A DNA stretch of 64,000 bases, from NCBI GenBank assembly GCA_033064195.1, contig JARBJD010000093.1:1-64000 (forward strand). Reading direction: 5' to 3'. Shown piece after piece: positions 17,901 through 29,699 of the stretch (position 1 is the first letter of the stretch; each line of letters starts with the position of its first letter). The notes under the pieces are model-generated. The model saw only the letters and a program-made list of their open reading frames with translations, was not told the origin of the DNA and searched no databases. The translations under genes were made by a program, and so were the position numbers. This DNA comes from Blattamonas nauphoetae. Lineage: Eukaryota > Preaxostyla > Oxymonadida.

Positions 17901-19750
17901 TGAAAACTGACTTAGGAGTCTAGTCATTTCAAAAAAAGCGTATGTTTCGTTGAGTTCCAAAGATTTCATCGCTCCTTTCACACTATATCTCCCAATCTGA
18001 GCAATCATTGAACAAAACAGAACCCACAAACATTCAGCTCCACAACTATCGATAAAGTGTGGATTCCTGTGATGAAGCACAGTGATAGAGTCAGTTTGTG
18101 GAATATTGACATCTCTCTGAATGGAGTGAATGGGATCATCAATCCATTCATCATTCGAAGCTGCATCGACTCTACCAAAACGATTGAATACCCAATGTCA
18201 ATCCATCTCCTCCCTCTGACAGCAGAACCCACGCAATCATCCAGTGAAGGTGTTTCTGAGGATGGAAACGAACCCATCGACGAATCGTCCTCTCTGTTTC
18301 CTCCAATCTCAATGAATCCAGCTTTAAAACTCCAGCCGCGATCCAATGTTTCTCGAGTATCATTTCAACTTCTTCATTGCGTTTTGCAGCTAGCCCTCTC
18401 GTCATCATGCTCAAAACTTCCTCATGAAGGAATACCTCGGATACCCATATAAAGGCGGCATGGGGAGCGACCTTCTCACATTACTCGATATTGCTCACAT
18501 TCAAATGTGGAAACGTCACCGCATGAATGACCAGGATTCGACTTCATCAAGGAGGAGTGGAGGGAAGAACTCTTTGTCCCCAACAATCCGATGCATTCGT
18601 CCCACCCTGAACGTCCAGTGTCCTCCCCAATGAATATGATGGTTATGAACCCAGACCAGATGTCCCTTCCTCGGCCTTACAGCGGGAAAGTCCAGCTTTG
18701 TGTGGAGGATCCCCAATGACCTGACATCAACGTTGTGAAGTGATGTTTTTATTTTTCGGCTGTGAAGAAGAATTTTGAACAAGCCTATTTGTATTTGTCC
18801 ACTCCACTGCCTCTCCATTCTCGTGTCTGGGAAGCTGTACGTCAAGACGAAGTGAGGAAGGAAAAGCAAAGAAGCAAAAGCCTAAGTCCATCGTCGTCAG
18901 TTCAGAATTAGCCGGGTCCCTCCTTTGATACAGAGACAGCTCAGCTACCAAAGAAGAAGCATCAGATTTTCTCTTACTCGACTGTCCACCCGACGGTCGA
19001 TGACTGGTCCGTATCTGGCTCCGAAAGGGTCATGTTCCACATCCAGTTGCGCCCCACTCTTCTCTCGCGCATTCTGAAAGTGGATCAGTCGTTCCACGAT
19101 TGGAGAGACAAGCTCAACAACACAATCTTCAAACAGGTCAAGACGGAGTTCACTGAGCTCAGAAAGGGATGGATCTCGCCGTCCAACATCGAAAGCACGC
19201 ACACTTCGGTTGTGACCCCCCAAAACAACCCCAACCACCCGCTTCTTATCTGTCCACTCGCCGTCCTTCCAAGCGAAAGGCATCCAAAAGATGGCACTAC
19301 AGATGCCCAAAATGGCCGTTCGGGAGAGCGAGTGAAGGGATGCCGAGAAGCACGACAAGGACAGCGTGCCATTCACTCCCATCGCTGCTCCGCCCGATGT
19401 GCCACCCACGAACACTCCCACAAACCCGTCCTCTCCCTCCAGCGACTCCCTCAGCTCAACCGGGTCGCGCGGGTCCCTGTCGCGCCACTCATCGTCCTCG
19501 TCGCGGTGTCCCTCTCCGTTTTTCAAGGCACGCACTCCACCGAAGCCGCCTCTCCCCAACACGCCGTCACAGCCGACCATCACCAAGACAGCCTCGCAGG
19601 GGTTTGACTATAATCCATCCACCGATCTATCTAAAAACAATCCGATTCGATCAAACCCATCGAACTGCAACATGTTCGATAAAAACCTTCAAAGATCGTT
19701 TTCATTTCACATTTTCATTCTATTCACTGACTGATTTATCAAAATGTGAC
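17900..19750 (+). pseudogene. Decayed host coding sequence, several frames
   Basis: Coding-like blocks occur on the plus strand in more than one frame: EGVSEDGNEPIDESSSLFPP near 18250, HDWRDKLNNTIFKQVKTEF near 19100 and a Ser/Pro/Thr-rich block (PTNTPTNPSSPSSDSLSSTG) at 19366-19500. The GC content of 19.2-19.6 kb is clearly higher than that of its surroundings. The blocks do not join into one gene by eye, and the minus strand is also open in places. No family is recognised. I regard it as a decayed gene or two. Confidence 0.3.
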
Positions 19751-20102
19751 AAAACGAGGGGGAAAGCGCTGCCGAGTCGACATACACAACTGTTGTGTTA
19801 CGTTGGTGGACATTCTTGGATGTTGTCACTTTCTTCTTCACAGTCTCCATCTCCTTCTCATCCGACTCTTTCTTCTCTTCCGCTGCTGGTTCATTTGCTC
19901 CTTTCGCTTCTCCACTTGGTTGGTTTGACGTGACAATCTTCGCCGCAGTCTTCCGCTTCGACAACGCTGCTTTCGCCTTCCCTTCGATCGGTGCGATCTG
20001 CTCCACTTTCACAACTCCCTTCGGCTCTCCCTCATTCTCCACAATCGGCGTCAATTTGGAGACAGTTCCAGCATCATGTACCTCCCGTTGTTTCTTCTCC
20101 AA
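19707..20102 (-). CDS. Lysine-rich low-complexity frame, possible tail of the kinase pseudogene
   Basis: An open frame of 131 residues with Lys-, Glu- and Ala-rich sequence (KGVVKVEQIAPIEGKAKAAL and AEEKKESDEKEMETVKKKV). It lies downstream, on the same strand, of a kinase catalytic-domain remnant and could be its C-terminal tail. It could equally be a separate small gene. No domain is recognised. Confidence 0.35.
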   Translation of the reverse strand: MEKKQREVHDAGTVSKLTPIVENEGEPKGVVKVEQIAPIEGKAKAALSKRKTAAKIVTSNQPSGEAKGANEPAAEEKKESDEKEMETVKKKVTTSKNVHQRNTTVVYVDSAALSPSFCHILINQSVNRMKM

Positions 20103-20179
20103 GAGAAGCTTCTATGAAGGCACAACTTGGTTTTTTTTCTTCATGTTGATGAATGTAATGATATTCTCCGCTTGATAGC

Positions 20180-20925
20180 CTCATTTTGTGAGTTCGCTCT
20201 CACAGACCGAGTCGATCGTAATCTCTCCTTTTCGCCTCCTTCCGGAACAACAAGCTCGATAATTGATTGATCAACGAAGTTGTCGATATACCAGGGATGT
20301 TGGTTGATTTGGGCGGTGGTGTAATGCTGGGGAATGACGTGAGAAAGTGAACGAAAAATGAACGTGTGAAGAGGGGATTGGAGGGATATTGGGGAAAATG
20401 CGTGTAAACAATTGAGAGAAAGGAAGTTCATCTTCTCCTGAAGACATTAAACATTCAATTCACACCTTTGTTGGATCAAACTCTCGATTCCAAGAAATGA
20501 TCTTCCGACATTCAGCTGGTAGTGTTGACGGAGGACAGTAGCGAGCGTGGGGGATCTTTTGAAAAAAGCGCCTGTGTGTTCTGGTCCTCGAAGGGGAGGA
20601 ACCCGCACACGAGAGCGAACATAATTTCACGACCTTCTTCAGATGACTGAACAGTGGACATCGTATATCTGAAGAGAGGTAGGAGGAGGAGAGACGAGGG
20701 GAGATACACTATGATTCACAGACACAAGGATGAGAAGGAAAGAATCGTCCCAAAAGAAGAACTATGTAATTCCACAAAAGAACGCGGCAGGGCCAATTCC
20801 ACACCTTCCCTTCGATCATTTCCGACGCCACATATCATGGTGAACCAAAAGCCGTCTTCAGAAGGCTTCCGTCGAACATCAAGTTCTCGAGTTTGAGATC
20901 AAGATGGATGACTGCAAACTGTGAA
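20180..20925 (-). pseudogene. Decayed SNF1/AMPK-like Ser/Thr kinase catalytic domain
   Basis: On the minus strand, kinase subdomains appear in the right order. FAVIHLDLKLENLMFD is the catalytic loop VIHRDLKLENLLFD with HLD in place of HRD. KTAFGSP is then followed by a TGA and YVASEMIEGK in the same frame (normally CGSPxYAxPEMIxGK). FALVCGFLPFEDQNTQALF is subdomain X, PAECRKIISWNREFDPTK the DP segment, and TTAQINQHPWYID the final HPW. The DFG segment between the catalytic loop and KTAFGSP is missing. A GT-AG intron separates DPTK from the HPW exon. The missing DFG, the stop and frame changes around 20.65-20.85 kb mark it as a pseudogene. Confidence 0.65.
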
Positions 20926-21246
20926 CGAGAGACGAGGAGGGAGGGGGAAGGATGGAGGAGAGAGATGATTGAGTGATGATGGATGATGTGACGGGAAGTA
21001 AGATGAGAAAAAGACCGAAAGAAGTAGAAAAGCGAGATGTAAGAATGAGAATGAGTGAAATTGTTCTTCGTATCCACAAACCTGGAAAAACAATCAACCG
21101 AGCAGGAAGAAAACCACGATTCGCGGAGAAGAGAGCAGTGATTCACCGCTATGGTCGAAATTGACTTGAGATTTTCGATCAATCCATTAACGCAACGTAT
21201 TGAAAGACTGTTTTCCATTTGGACTCAAATGTAACGATCTGTCCTC

Positions 21247-23119
21247 TTGGGAACTCTTCAACCCTGTTTTCTTCCGCTTCCACTGCAATTTTCGACAAAC
21301 CCCGCCTCGCAGACCTCGCTGCATCCCCTCACGCAGGCGTTCGTTCCTTCCCCGTCTGTCAACAACAGCGATCTCGATAGCTTCCTCAAATCACTCGTGT
21401 TTTTCGTTCAATCATCGCCGTTTGTGTGGGAGCTGCAGAACGCAGACATCTTCTTCTCTAACTTCTTCGTCTCCTGCACCACACTTCCCTCTGCCCACCC
21501 TGCCGGCTACATCTCAACGCAGACCAATGACAGTTCACCGTCGGGACCCACTCTTTCCCCACGGCATGCTTTCGACCAGCTTCACAACTCGTTTGTCGGG
21601 CGGGGGAGGGGCAGCAAAGAAAATAACAAGGCAGTTGCTCTCCTCTCCTCGTCGGGCGGGTTCTTCGCTCAGCCTGGCACTGTCAATCCGCAGAAAGCGA
21701 ATTCCTCTTCTTTGTCGCAGAACAGACTGCACTTTTCGTCAGCTGTCAACCCCTACTCGCTGTTGGATCCATCGCAACCGCCTCTCCTTCCCACTCCAAT
21801 GAAGAAACTTCTGCCTCCGCACTCGTTCTCAGCTCTCCTGCTTGTTAACCATCCCGTCCTCGTGTCTCTCCTCAACACTCTCATCCACAGTGCGTACCAC
21901 TCGCAGCAGGCACAGCAGTCCCCATCTTCCTCTCGTCTTCTGCAGTCAACGTTCACAAAACTGTCAAGCTCCTGAAAGTCGCCGTTTAACCCAGCCATCC
22001 CATCCTTCACCCCACGTTTCTCACCCTCTCCATCTCAGACATTTGCGACCTCTCCCTTGTCGCACACTCTCCCCTCGCCCACTCTCTCCCGCGCACATCG
22101 TACTCCTTCGCAGTCGTTCTTCTCTGACCCCCACACCAACTTTGGTGCGATTGGACCAGACTAGCCTCAGCCGCAGAAGTGGAAGCCTGAAAAAGAGAAG
22201 ACACACACCGCCCTCCCCTCCTCACTCCCAAACAGAAAGTGCGACAGACGTGAACATGTCGCCGTCGACGAGTCGGATCTCGGTGAGCATGCAGTGGATG
22301 TGCGATTCGCCGTTCAAACCTGCCCTGTCTGTGCCATCCAACGAGGACGAGCTCGGCCTGGACGACTCCGATGACGAAAAGTCCACGCCAAGTCTGGCTG
22401 GGAGTCGGAAGGAGAGCGACACGATGCTCTCCGCAACAACCTGGCCGCGCCATTCGTCGCTGGCCAAGTCGCCCAACCTGACGCTCCTCTCTGCCAATGT
22501 GAGGCCGTTCGTGCCGTCGTACTCGTCGTCGTCGTTCTCCTACCATCCTCCGCAGTCTGTCACACCGACGTTCTTCCCGCAACCTTCTCCGCCACCCGAC
22601 ACGCCCTTCCGAAAGATTTCCACACGCGACCTGCAGTATCTCACGCAGCACGAGCAGAACAAGATCGACGAGCGGCGCCGGTGGAAGGAGTGGCGTGGAG
22701 AGATCGATGCCAAGTACGGAATCTGGGCCAGCCAGCGCGGGAGCATCAGCGAGAATCGGATGCCGTCGGTGCCAGTCGACCGTGGACATCAGCAAGAAAG
22801 CGACAGCTCAAGTGCAACGCGCGGAAGGAAGAAGCCAATGCTGAACAGGCGTGAGAAGCGAGAGCATGATGAGTGGATGCGGTGGGGATGAATGGACTAC
22901 AACGAGCGACACGGGGAGTTTAGGAGAGGCGAGGCAGATCTGGTGGATGAGGAGGAGAACACGCTCGAGAAGGAATAGCGGGTATTCAAGGAGAAGGGGC
23001 GAGGGCGTGGGAGGACACGGCTACGAGGATGGGGGAAGAAGAACAAGGGCGAGGTCGAGCGGGGGAAGGGGCGAGGCGAGGAGTACCCTCTCGACAGCGA
23101 CAAGAAAAGGGGCGGGCTA
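21247..23119 (+). pseudogene. GC-rich Ser/Pro-rich host gene interrupted by stops
   Basis: One long plus-strand coding signal. From 21247 to 21975 the frame gives FLKSLVFFVQSSPFVWELQN and LVNHPVLVSLLNTLIHSAYH, then meets a TGA. Good Ser/Pro-rich sequence goes on in the same frame to a TAG near 22164. From about 22200 to 22891 another frame carries RISVSMQWMCDSPFKPALSV and EQNKIDERRRWKEWRGEIDA, ends at a TGA (22889-22891), and goes on in the same frame with MDYNERHGEFRRGEADLVDE to a TAG near 22976. Sensible sequence after each stop suggests recent decay. Unspliced introns or assembly errors remain possible. The product would be a largely disordered protein with a charged helical C-terminus. 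Family unknown. Confidence 0.4.
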
Positions 23120-24000
23120 GTGTAGCCTCCGCATGCTGACCATCCAGGAATGTTCGACGACCCAGCCGAACCGAAAGAATGAACTCTTTCTTCAAGACTT
23201 CATATTTTCCTCAAATAGCATTTTGTATTCTTCATTTCCATTTCACGAAAGCTTGAATGATCAACCAAGACATGAAAATGCAACTCTCCTCTCAATAAAT
23301 TGAACGATTTCGTCGTCCAGCTCCCTTTTTAGTGGAAGGAACATTGACATGTCCTTCACGAGGTTCATTGCCATTATGATGCAACATTAGTCTTATGCTT
23401 GCATTGTATATCATTTCACCTTCTCGGATTTTCGTTCGTTTTTAAATATCTCAGATATCTGTCGAAAGTATGGCACAGAACGGAATTGTCAAGATAGAAC
23501 GCGCTATCTTCTTTAGTTTGTCCTAAATAGGATCCAATGACTACCATTCAATCTCCAGCCCCTCTGAAACCAAAGTCGGATACCATTCTCCTCTCCATTC
23601 AAATGAGACTCATGGAAGAGAAGAAGGAGCCCTTATATCAGAGAAAAGCCTTTGAAAATGAACAATGAAAAGTTACCTGGATGAGGCATCACTCAAACTG
23701 CTCTGGAAAGTTCGACAAGGCAACTGAAAAACCACTCATCTTGAACTGAAGCAGGAAACAACAAAAATGCGGCTTATCTCACAATTTGAATGTACATTCG
23801 TGTTTCAAAGCAAGACTTAAGACAATGGCGTCTTTTTTGATTCCAGAAGTCAAAAACGACGAAGAATTAGTTTGATATATTGATGAAACAGATTAGGAAA
23901 AATGCTTTCAAATGAATTCGCACCATTTCATAACAATCTCAACGAAAAAAGTGTCGTTTCTTTTCGTTGAAGATTGACTTTCTTGTTTTGATTCCTAGGA
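23120..24000. other. Intergenic stretch, nothing clear
   Basis: AT-rich sequence without a supportable gene, repeat or RNA. The last 10 bases look like an intron acceptor for the following exon. Confidence 0.5.
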
Positions 24001-24432
24001 TCAACACATTCTGATCATACTACTGGGAGGAATCAGTTTCGAAGTCGCTCTGATCATCTTGTTGCCGCGGACACAAGTGATCTAACTTATCAGAATTCCT
24101 TCAATGAAGATGATCTCAACAATCTTAGCAATTCGGAGATTCCCCTCGACTTCATTCTGGGGCAGCTTGCAACAGGCAACGAGCTCGACTTTGGCGAGGA
24201 TCTGTCAGAAACCTTCTCCGACAGTGAGAGCACAATGGAAGATGATTTTCTTGATTCTCCAGTCACCATCACCCTCAAATTCATCCATGACTTACCTCTC
24301 TCAACGGGAACGATGTTCAGTCGGGAGAATGAGCCGTCCTTGCTCATATCTCCCAGGGTCTTGCTAAATTCACGACGCAGATCTGACAACTGGCTCAACC
24401 ATTCGCAATGTCCAGCTAATTCAGACGCTTGA
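24001..24432 (+). CDS. Acidic exon of an unidentified host gene
   Basis: An open frame without a start of its own, preceded by an acceptor-like TTTTGATTCCTAG and ended by a TGA at 24430. It reads SFNEDDLNNLSNSEIPLDFI, LGQLATGNELDFGEDLSETF and SDSESTMEDDFLDSPVTITL, so it is strongly acidic and probably disordered, as in transcription-related proteins. Where the gene begins is not clear. Function unknown. Confidence 0.4.
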   Translation, partial: STHSDHTTGRNQFRSRSDHLVAADTSDLTYQNSFNEDDLNNLSNSEIPLDFILGQLATGNELDFGEDLSETFSDSESTMEDDFLDSPVTITLKFIHDLPLSTGTMFSRENEPSLLISPRVLLNSRRRSDNWLNHSQCPANSDA

Positions 24433-24439
24433 GTCCACA

Positions 24440-25655
24440 CTCGATCATGTTCCTATTCAAGTCATTTTTCACTTACAGTACACGTATTTGGTCTGCTTTC
24501 ACCTCATTAAAACTTGGGTTTCTACAGATATTGTCATAAAATGCAAACAGGTCATCCAGTGGATCGTGTGATAAATTGATTCGAGAAAAAAGAGTCAAAT
24601 TGGAAATATCTCTTTGGTTTTGAGATTTACAGTGTTGTCAGATCTCTGAAAGTTCAAGATGATGAATGGATAGAGTGGGGAGCGAGATGTTCTTCGATCT
24701 GCGTGGCAGCGCCTGCAGAAGAGCCGTATCAAGTGAGATGCCCCTATCATTAGATTACTGACGGTCCCTGGGGAAGTTGTGGTGGATGTGGGATGTAACA
24801 AAACTTGGTCATTTAAATCATTTCTCCGCATTCTTTGTCTAACAACTGCAAAAAGAGGACAATGAGAAGAAGGAGAATCAACCTCTAATTCTCATTTATG
24901 AAGTTATTCATGAAACGCAACTCCATCTAGCCTCAATAGTCACGTCGAATTGCATTGTTCGGGGTGTTGAGTCACAGTATACTAAAACAATGAGGTGTTG
25001 GCTTCATGGCATTTGATGGAAAACCAACTGATATTCACTTGTAACTGTTTGTCTCCACACAACGAGAGGAGATAGGCAGCTGGATCGACAGTGAAGAGAG
25101 TCATAAAAGTCTTGGAGATGAAGAAACAGTTCCAGTGCGTTCACTGTTCCGCTTCTCTCACACATCCTGTGAATTCTTTGGAGGGACTGTCAGAAGATTC
25201 AATGTATTGTGGTGTTGTTCGAACTTGACGAGAAAGCCAATGCACAATCGAGTGTGAGAAGGAAGGGTTGAATTCCACAATGGGAACGAAATGACCTAAA
25301 GTGTTGTTGTTGTGACGAACTGATTATTACTCAGATTTGCTACGAGTAATCAGTCCAAATCAACAAAAGGTGTGGTGATCTGACGTTGTTGAGGGATGTG
25401 GTTGTCTCCTGTTGCTTGGTGAGAATACGGTTGGTATCAGATAAGTTGTTCGACCAAAAACAGTTCATGTCTGAAAATAAGCGACTGGACGAAAGATTTT
25501 TCGTTTTGAATGATTGAAGTGAAGCAGGAAGGGAGAATGACAAACCACAATTTCGTTGTCAGTCATCACTCAATGCAGAAAGGTCTTTCATGCCGAAAAC
25601 AAGTGAAAATCTCGGGCAACAATGTCCGAGATGCTCTAACAGTACGAGTGCACCA
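24440..25655. other. Intergenic stretch, nothing clear
   Basis: No supported gene on either strand. It may be part of the left flank of the transposon region that follows. Confidence 0.4.
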
Positions 25656-25660
25656 GAAAT

Positions 25661-25820
25661 CAGAGTGATTTGCAGGGCGGGCAGAGCAGGGTTGTTTGGA
25701 GGGCGGGAAGAGAGAAGGGTTGTTTGGAGGGCGGGAAGAGCAGAGTGATTTGGAGGGCGGGCAGAGCAGAATGGTTTGGAGGGTGGGCAGAGCAGAGTTG
25801 TTTGGAGGGCGGGCAGAGCA
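25661..25820. repeat. 26-bp minisatellite, about 6 copies, left array
   Basis: Unit GTTTGGAGGGCGGGCAGAGC followed by AGAGTT, with single-base variants. The reverse complement shares its core (CTCTGCYCGCCCGCC) with the larger array at 29146-29693, so the two arrays face each other on either side of the transposase. Confidence 0.8.
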
Positions 25821-26241
25821 GAGTGATTTGTTCGTGGAATTAATAATTAGAATGGTTCTGAACGAGATTTGAGGGATGTGATAACAATGTGTGGATTCCC
25901 CGCTTAATATCTCCCATTCACTGTTGTTTCAACATCTTCTTTCGCGACGGAGAAGTTCCAACTGAATTCGATCAGTGAATCTCCAGACTAAAGAGAGAGA
26001 AACAATGTCAAAAATGTGAAAACATGATGTCGAACACACACGGGTGTGGATATTGGCACGTGGTCAACTCGAACATCGAGTTCAAGCGCGTTTGGGCAGA
26101 AAAGAGATCAACAAGACATGTCCAATTTATTGAGGTAGGAAGGCTTGAGAGTTGCACTGACTGAACTGAGACACACAGATTGGACGATAAAAAAGTTAGA
26201 CGTTGTTGAGAGTCCATTAGAGTTTGGAGATATCCCATTGA

Positions 26242-28211
26242 TTGAACGGTACAATGACAAATCCTTCTAAGTACCATGATAAATCTAAAACCACAAGATG
26301 TGATGACGGAAAGAGGATATTCAAGCTCCTCCACGACCTGTGGAAACCAAATCCGGCCGAACCACTCATTGCTGCACTGAAGCATACCCGAAAACTTCGG
26401 GGAGTGAGACTTGCAGTGAAGAACCATTTCAATAGTTTGTCCTTTCAATCTAGCTTTCTAATTTCTGCCTCAGGCCAATTCACGGGCTTGGTTCAATCAC
26501 TATCTACACTATACAATAGAAAAGGAGAAGGCGAGAAAGTCGAACTGTTGCAGTGTCTGGCTCAAGTGTGTTCATACCAGGACCTTCGGGGATGTGGATT
26601 CACGGCTACAGAAGGGCAATACAAGTACGCCCGTAGCCGTTGGAATCATGTCACCGACCAGCCACGGATAGCGACACGAGTTCGGCCACCATCTAAAAAC
26701 GTACGTCAATACTTTGATTTCGACTTCATCTCCCATAGACCATAGATCTAGAAAACGATGGTGACCTCATGGCCGCGATTATAGAAAAACGACTCCAACC
26801 TGCGAGAGTCAAACTCGCCTAAATCGACGGTCGGTGAAAAACAGAGTGTGCTCCCATTTTGTCAATCCCCATAGAATTAGTTCCGACCATTTTGGAGGAT
26901 CTGGATGAGTCTGACGTGGAGTTTCTGAATCAACCAGAAACTCCAAATAGACGTCAAGAAGAGCCAAGCATAGTGCTCACCCATCCAGTTACACACCAAA
27001 AATCCTCCAAAAAGCGAGAACCACGTCTGTTAAAGACAACAAAAAAGGATCTGCATCAGGATCTGGTCAAGTCAGGTAAAACAACAATGCATTACTCTAC
27101 ATTCTGTAAAAAGACACCCTTCCTGAAAAAACCAAAAAGAAGAACAGACCTCTGCCACATATGCGAGCGAGGCCAAACACTTGAAAGAAAAGAAGAATCT
27201 CTTAAACAAATCAACAAAAAACTCACACCAAACGAAGAAAAGGAAAAACAAACAATAGAAAAGCACAGAAAGGTAGCAGAAGCGCAGCGTATGTTCTACC
27301 ACGATACCATCTCCAACTTAAACGATCAATCAATGGCGATCGTGATGGATTTTAAGGAGAACTGGCAGTTGCCTCTCTCCCCCAATCAACTGGGTCATGA
27401 CTTTTATAATCGCACTTCAGTTTCTCATTTATGTATTTCAGTTCTCACTTCAGTTGATTCTGTTTCTCACACCGCATATCACAACTTTATTTCTCCCGTG
27501 CTTTCGCACGATCATCGTTTTGTGGAGGAGTGCCTCCACGAGATTCTCACATCACCTCTTTATTCAAAGAAAAAACACATCACTGTTTTCACCGACACTG
27601 GTCCCCACTTCAGGAACCAGTTCGTTCTTGGCTTTCTGTTGTCTGATAAGAACCCCCTCCTTCGAGGGAAGCACATCACCTATTCTTTCTTTGCCGAACA
27701 CCACGGAAAGAACATTTGTGATTCCGAGTTCGGTCTTTGTACTCGTTTAGTTTCATCTCATCTTGAGAACACTCTTTCTTCTTCCGATGATTTACGTGCT
27801 TTCTTTAAAGCAGTTACGGAACCCCTGAATGAATCGAAGACAGATTCATCACACCACTTTCACGAGTATGTGCTTATTTGATTTTTCACTCATTCTAGGC
27901 ATACGACGTTCAGTACTGCACACAAACACAACGTGCTCACTATTCAGGGGCTGATGCAGTTTCTGGGCTTCAGAAGGAAATGAACGTCGCTACTGGGGGC
28001 ACATGTGTGTGTGAGGGAGGACAGTTTCAATGTTATTCTCGACTATCACGAGAAGTTGGCGAAGGATGACAAGGTGAGGAAGGTGTTCGAGAAGGAAAGG
28101 GTGGAGAGGGTTGAAGATCTTGTTTTATCTCACACTTTAATTTCTTTAACCGATTTACGTTATGATTCATTCAATTCTTCATCTGTTTCCACCTCACAAC
28201 CCACAAACTAA
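26242..28211 (+). pseudogene. DDE-type transposase with introns and two in-frame stops
   Basis: Exons fit in phase across GT-AG introns at 26701-26738 (38 nt), 26830-26874 (45 nt) and 27866-27898 (33 nt). The N-terminal part (LLQCLAQVCSYQDLRGCGFT) looks like a DNA-binding domain. A CHICERG motif follows near 27155, and then an RNase H-like catalytic part: MAIVMDFKENWQLP (first Asp), HITVFTDTGPHFRNQFVLG (second Asp) and TYSFFAEHHGKNICDSEFG (candidate Glu in the last strand). Two in-frame stops interrupt it: a TAA at 26820 and a TGA at 27981. After the TGA the frame goes on (VCVREDSFNVILDYHEKLAK) to 28211. I recognise a eukaryotic DDE transposase with GPHF(R/K)N and HGKxxCD motifs but cannot name the superfamily. 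Confidence 0.65.
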
Positions 28212-28477
28212 ACATTTTATGGGTTTGATCCATCACCTGGCTTAGCTTCCCAGATCTTTGATCGAAGAAGACTAGCTTGATTCCGTCCTGGGTGACCATT
28301 TGCGTCACCCTTGAAGGGCTTGGGCTCAGAATCAGGCTCCCAGCAGGATGATGGAGAAAAACCCAACAACAACATTCCTGTTTCTTCATTCTCTCTCCTT
28401 TCTTCTTAGAACGACTTGGAATCTTCTGGAATAGCTCTCATTGTATGTTTTTTTCAACTTTCTAACTCTCAAATTCA

Positions 28478-28963
28478 CAGTCATGGACAAAAGTGGTCGG
28501 CAGGAAAAATGACAAACTCTGGTCTGACGATTTGGGAAAGGAGTTCGATGCTGAAACTACACATGTGTGGAGGTGACATGACATCTACACGCATCGAGGT
28601 TAGTAGGCTGGTCTACAGTTAGTGGGTGAGAAATACGAACCATTCCACTGTAGACGTTTTTTTACGAATGTTTGCATTTTCTTGCGGAGGAGGCTGAGGA
28701 TCTCGCTAATTTCGGTATCAATGATCTCATCTCATCATCACCTCTCACTGTGTGAAAAATGGTCGATTGTGGTTGAGCACATATTTTTGTCACTTTTTTT
28801 CAGACTCTTCATTCTTCCGTATCTCCATCATGAAACAACTGCTCGCTCTGATTTTCTCGCCACAATGGTCTTTTTTGATGATGAAGTGTCTGACAATATA
28901 AAAACCAAATTTCACCGCTCAGTGTTTCTGGACCGGAAAACCGAGAACTTTTGTCCATGACTG
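28478..28963. mobile_element. Short inverted-repeat element (MITE), 486 bp
   Basis: Starts CAGTCATGGACAAAAGTGGT and ends with the reverse complement of CAGTCATGGACAAAAGTTCT. A TCA lies directly outside each end, a possible 3-bp target duplication. There is no coding capacity of its own. The same terminal sequence is found in the fold-back element at 33409-34297. Confidence 0.7.
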
Positions 28964-29145
28964 TCAGATAGATCTTCTCAAACCTTATCAAAGCATCAAG
29001 GAGGCCTAAAAATAGATCACAGCTTCACTCTTGTTTCATTTTTCTTCTTATTCATCTTTTCTGTAGATTCAGCTCTAAAAGCAACAACTGATCATTGGGA
29101 TTTCGTTTCTGTTTCTCTGATCCTGTTTGTGTTCTTTCTTTCCTC

Positions 29146-29693
29146 TGCTCGCCCGCCACTCGACTTTACTCTGCTCGCCCGCCACTCGACTTTACTCTGC
29201 CCGCCCGCCACTCGACTTTACTCTGCTCGCCCGCCACTCGACTTTACTCTGCCCGCCCGCCACTCGACTTTACTCTGCCCGCTCGCCACTCTACTTTACT
29301 CTGCTCGCCCGCCACTCGACTTTACTCTGCCCGCCCGCCACTCGACTTTACTCTGCTCGCCCGCCACTCGACTTTACTCTGCCCGCTCGCCACTCTACTT
29401 TACTCTGCTCGCCCGCCACTCGACTTTACTCTGCCCGCCCGCCACTCGACTTTACTCTGCCCGCCCGCCACTCGACTTTACTCTGCTCGCCCGCCACTCG
29501 ACTTTACTCTGCCCGCTCGCCACTCTACTTTACTCTGCTCGCCCGCCACTCGACTTTACTCTGCTCGCCCGCCACTCTACTTTACTCTGCTCGCCCGCCA
29601 CTCTACTTTATTCTGCCCGCCCGCCACTCTACTTTACTCTGCTCGCCCGCCACTCGACTTTACTCTGCCCGCCCGCCACTCGACTTTGATCAA
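29146..29693. repeat. 26-bp minisatellite, about 21 copies, right array
   Basis: Unit ACTTTACTCTGCYCGCCCGC followed by CACTCG, 26 bp, with T/C variants at two places. Since 26 is not a multiple of 3 and the unit has no stop in any frame, all three plus-strand frames stay open across the array. These long frames are artefacts of the repeat. The last unit ends in CCCGCCCTCCAAAC, which is the exact complement of the unit in the array at 25661-25820. Confidence 0.9.
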
Positions 29694-29699
29694 CCCGCC

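Noticed and set aside
22007-22795. Long minus-strand frame of 262 codons
   Set aside because: It is antisense to a better plus-strand coding signal in GC-rich DNA, where antisense frames are often open.
25661-25820. Possible CRISPR-like array
   Set aside because: The copies are directly adjacent without spacers, and the genome is eukaryotic. It is a minisatellite. The same holds for the arrays at 29146, 48449 and 49133.
28478-28963. Assignment to Tc1/mariner
   Set aside because: The end sequence is similar, but flanking TA is missing in both copies in the window and triplet repeats are present instead. Superfamily left open.
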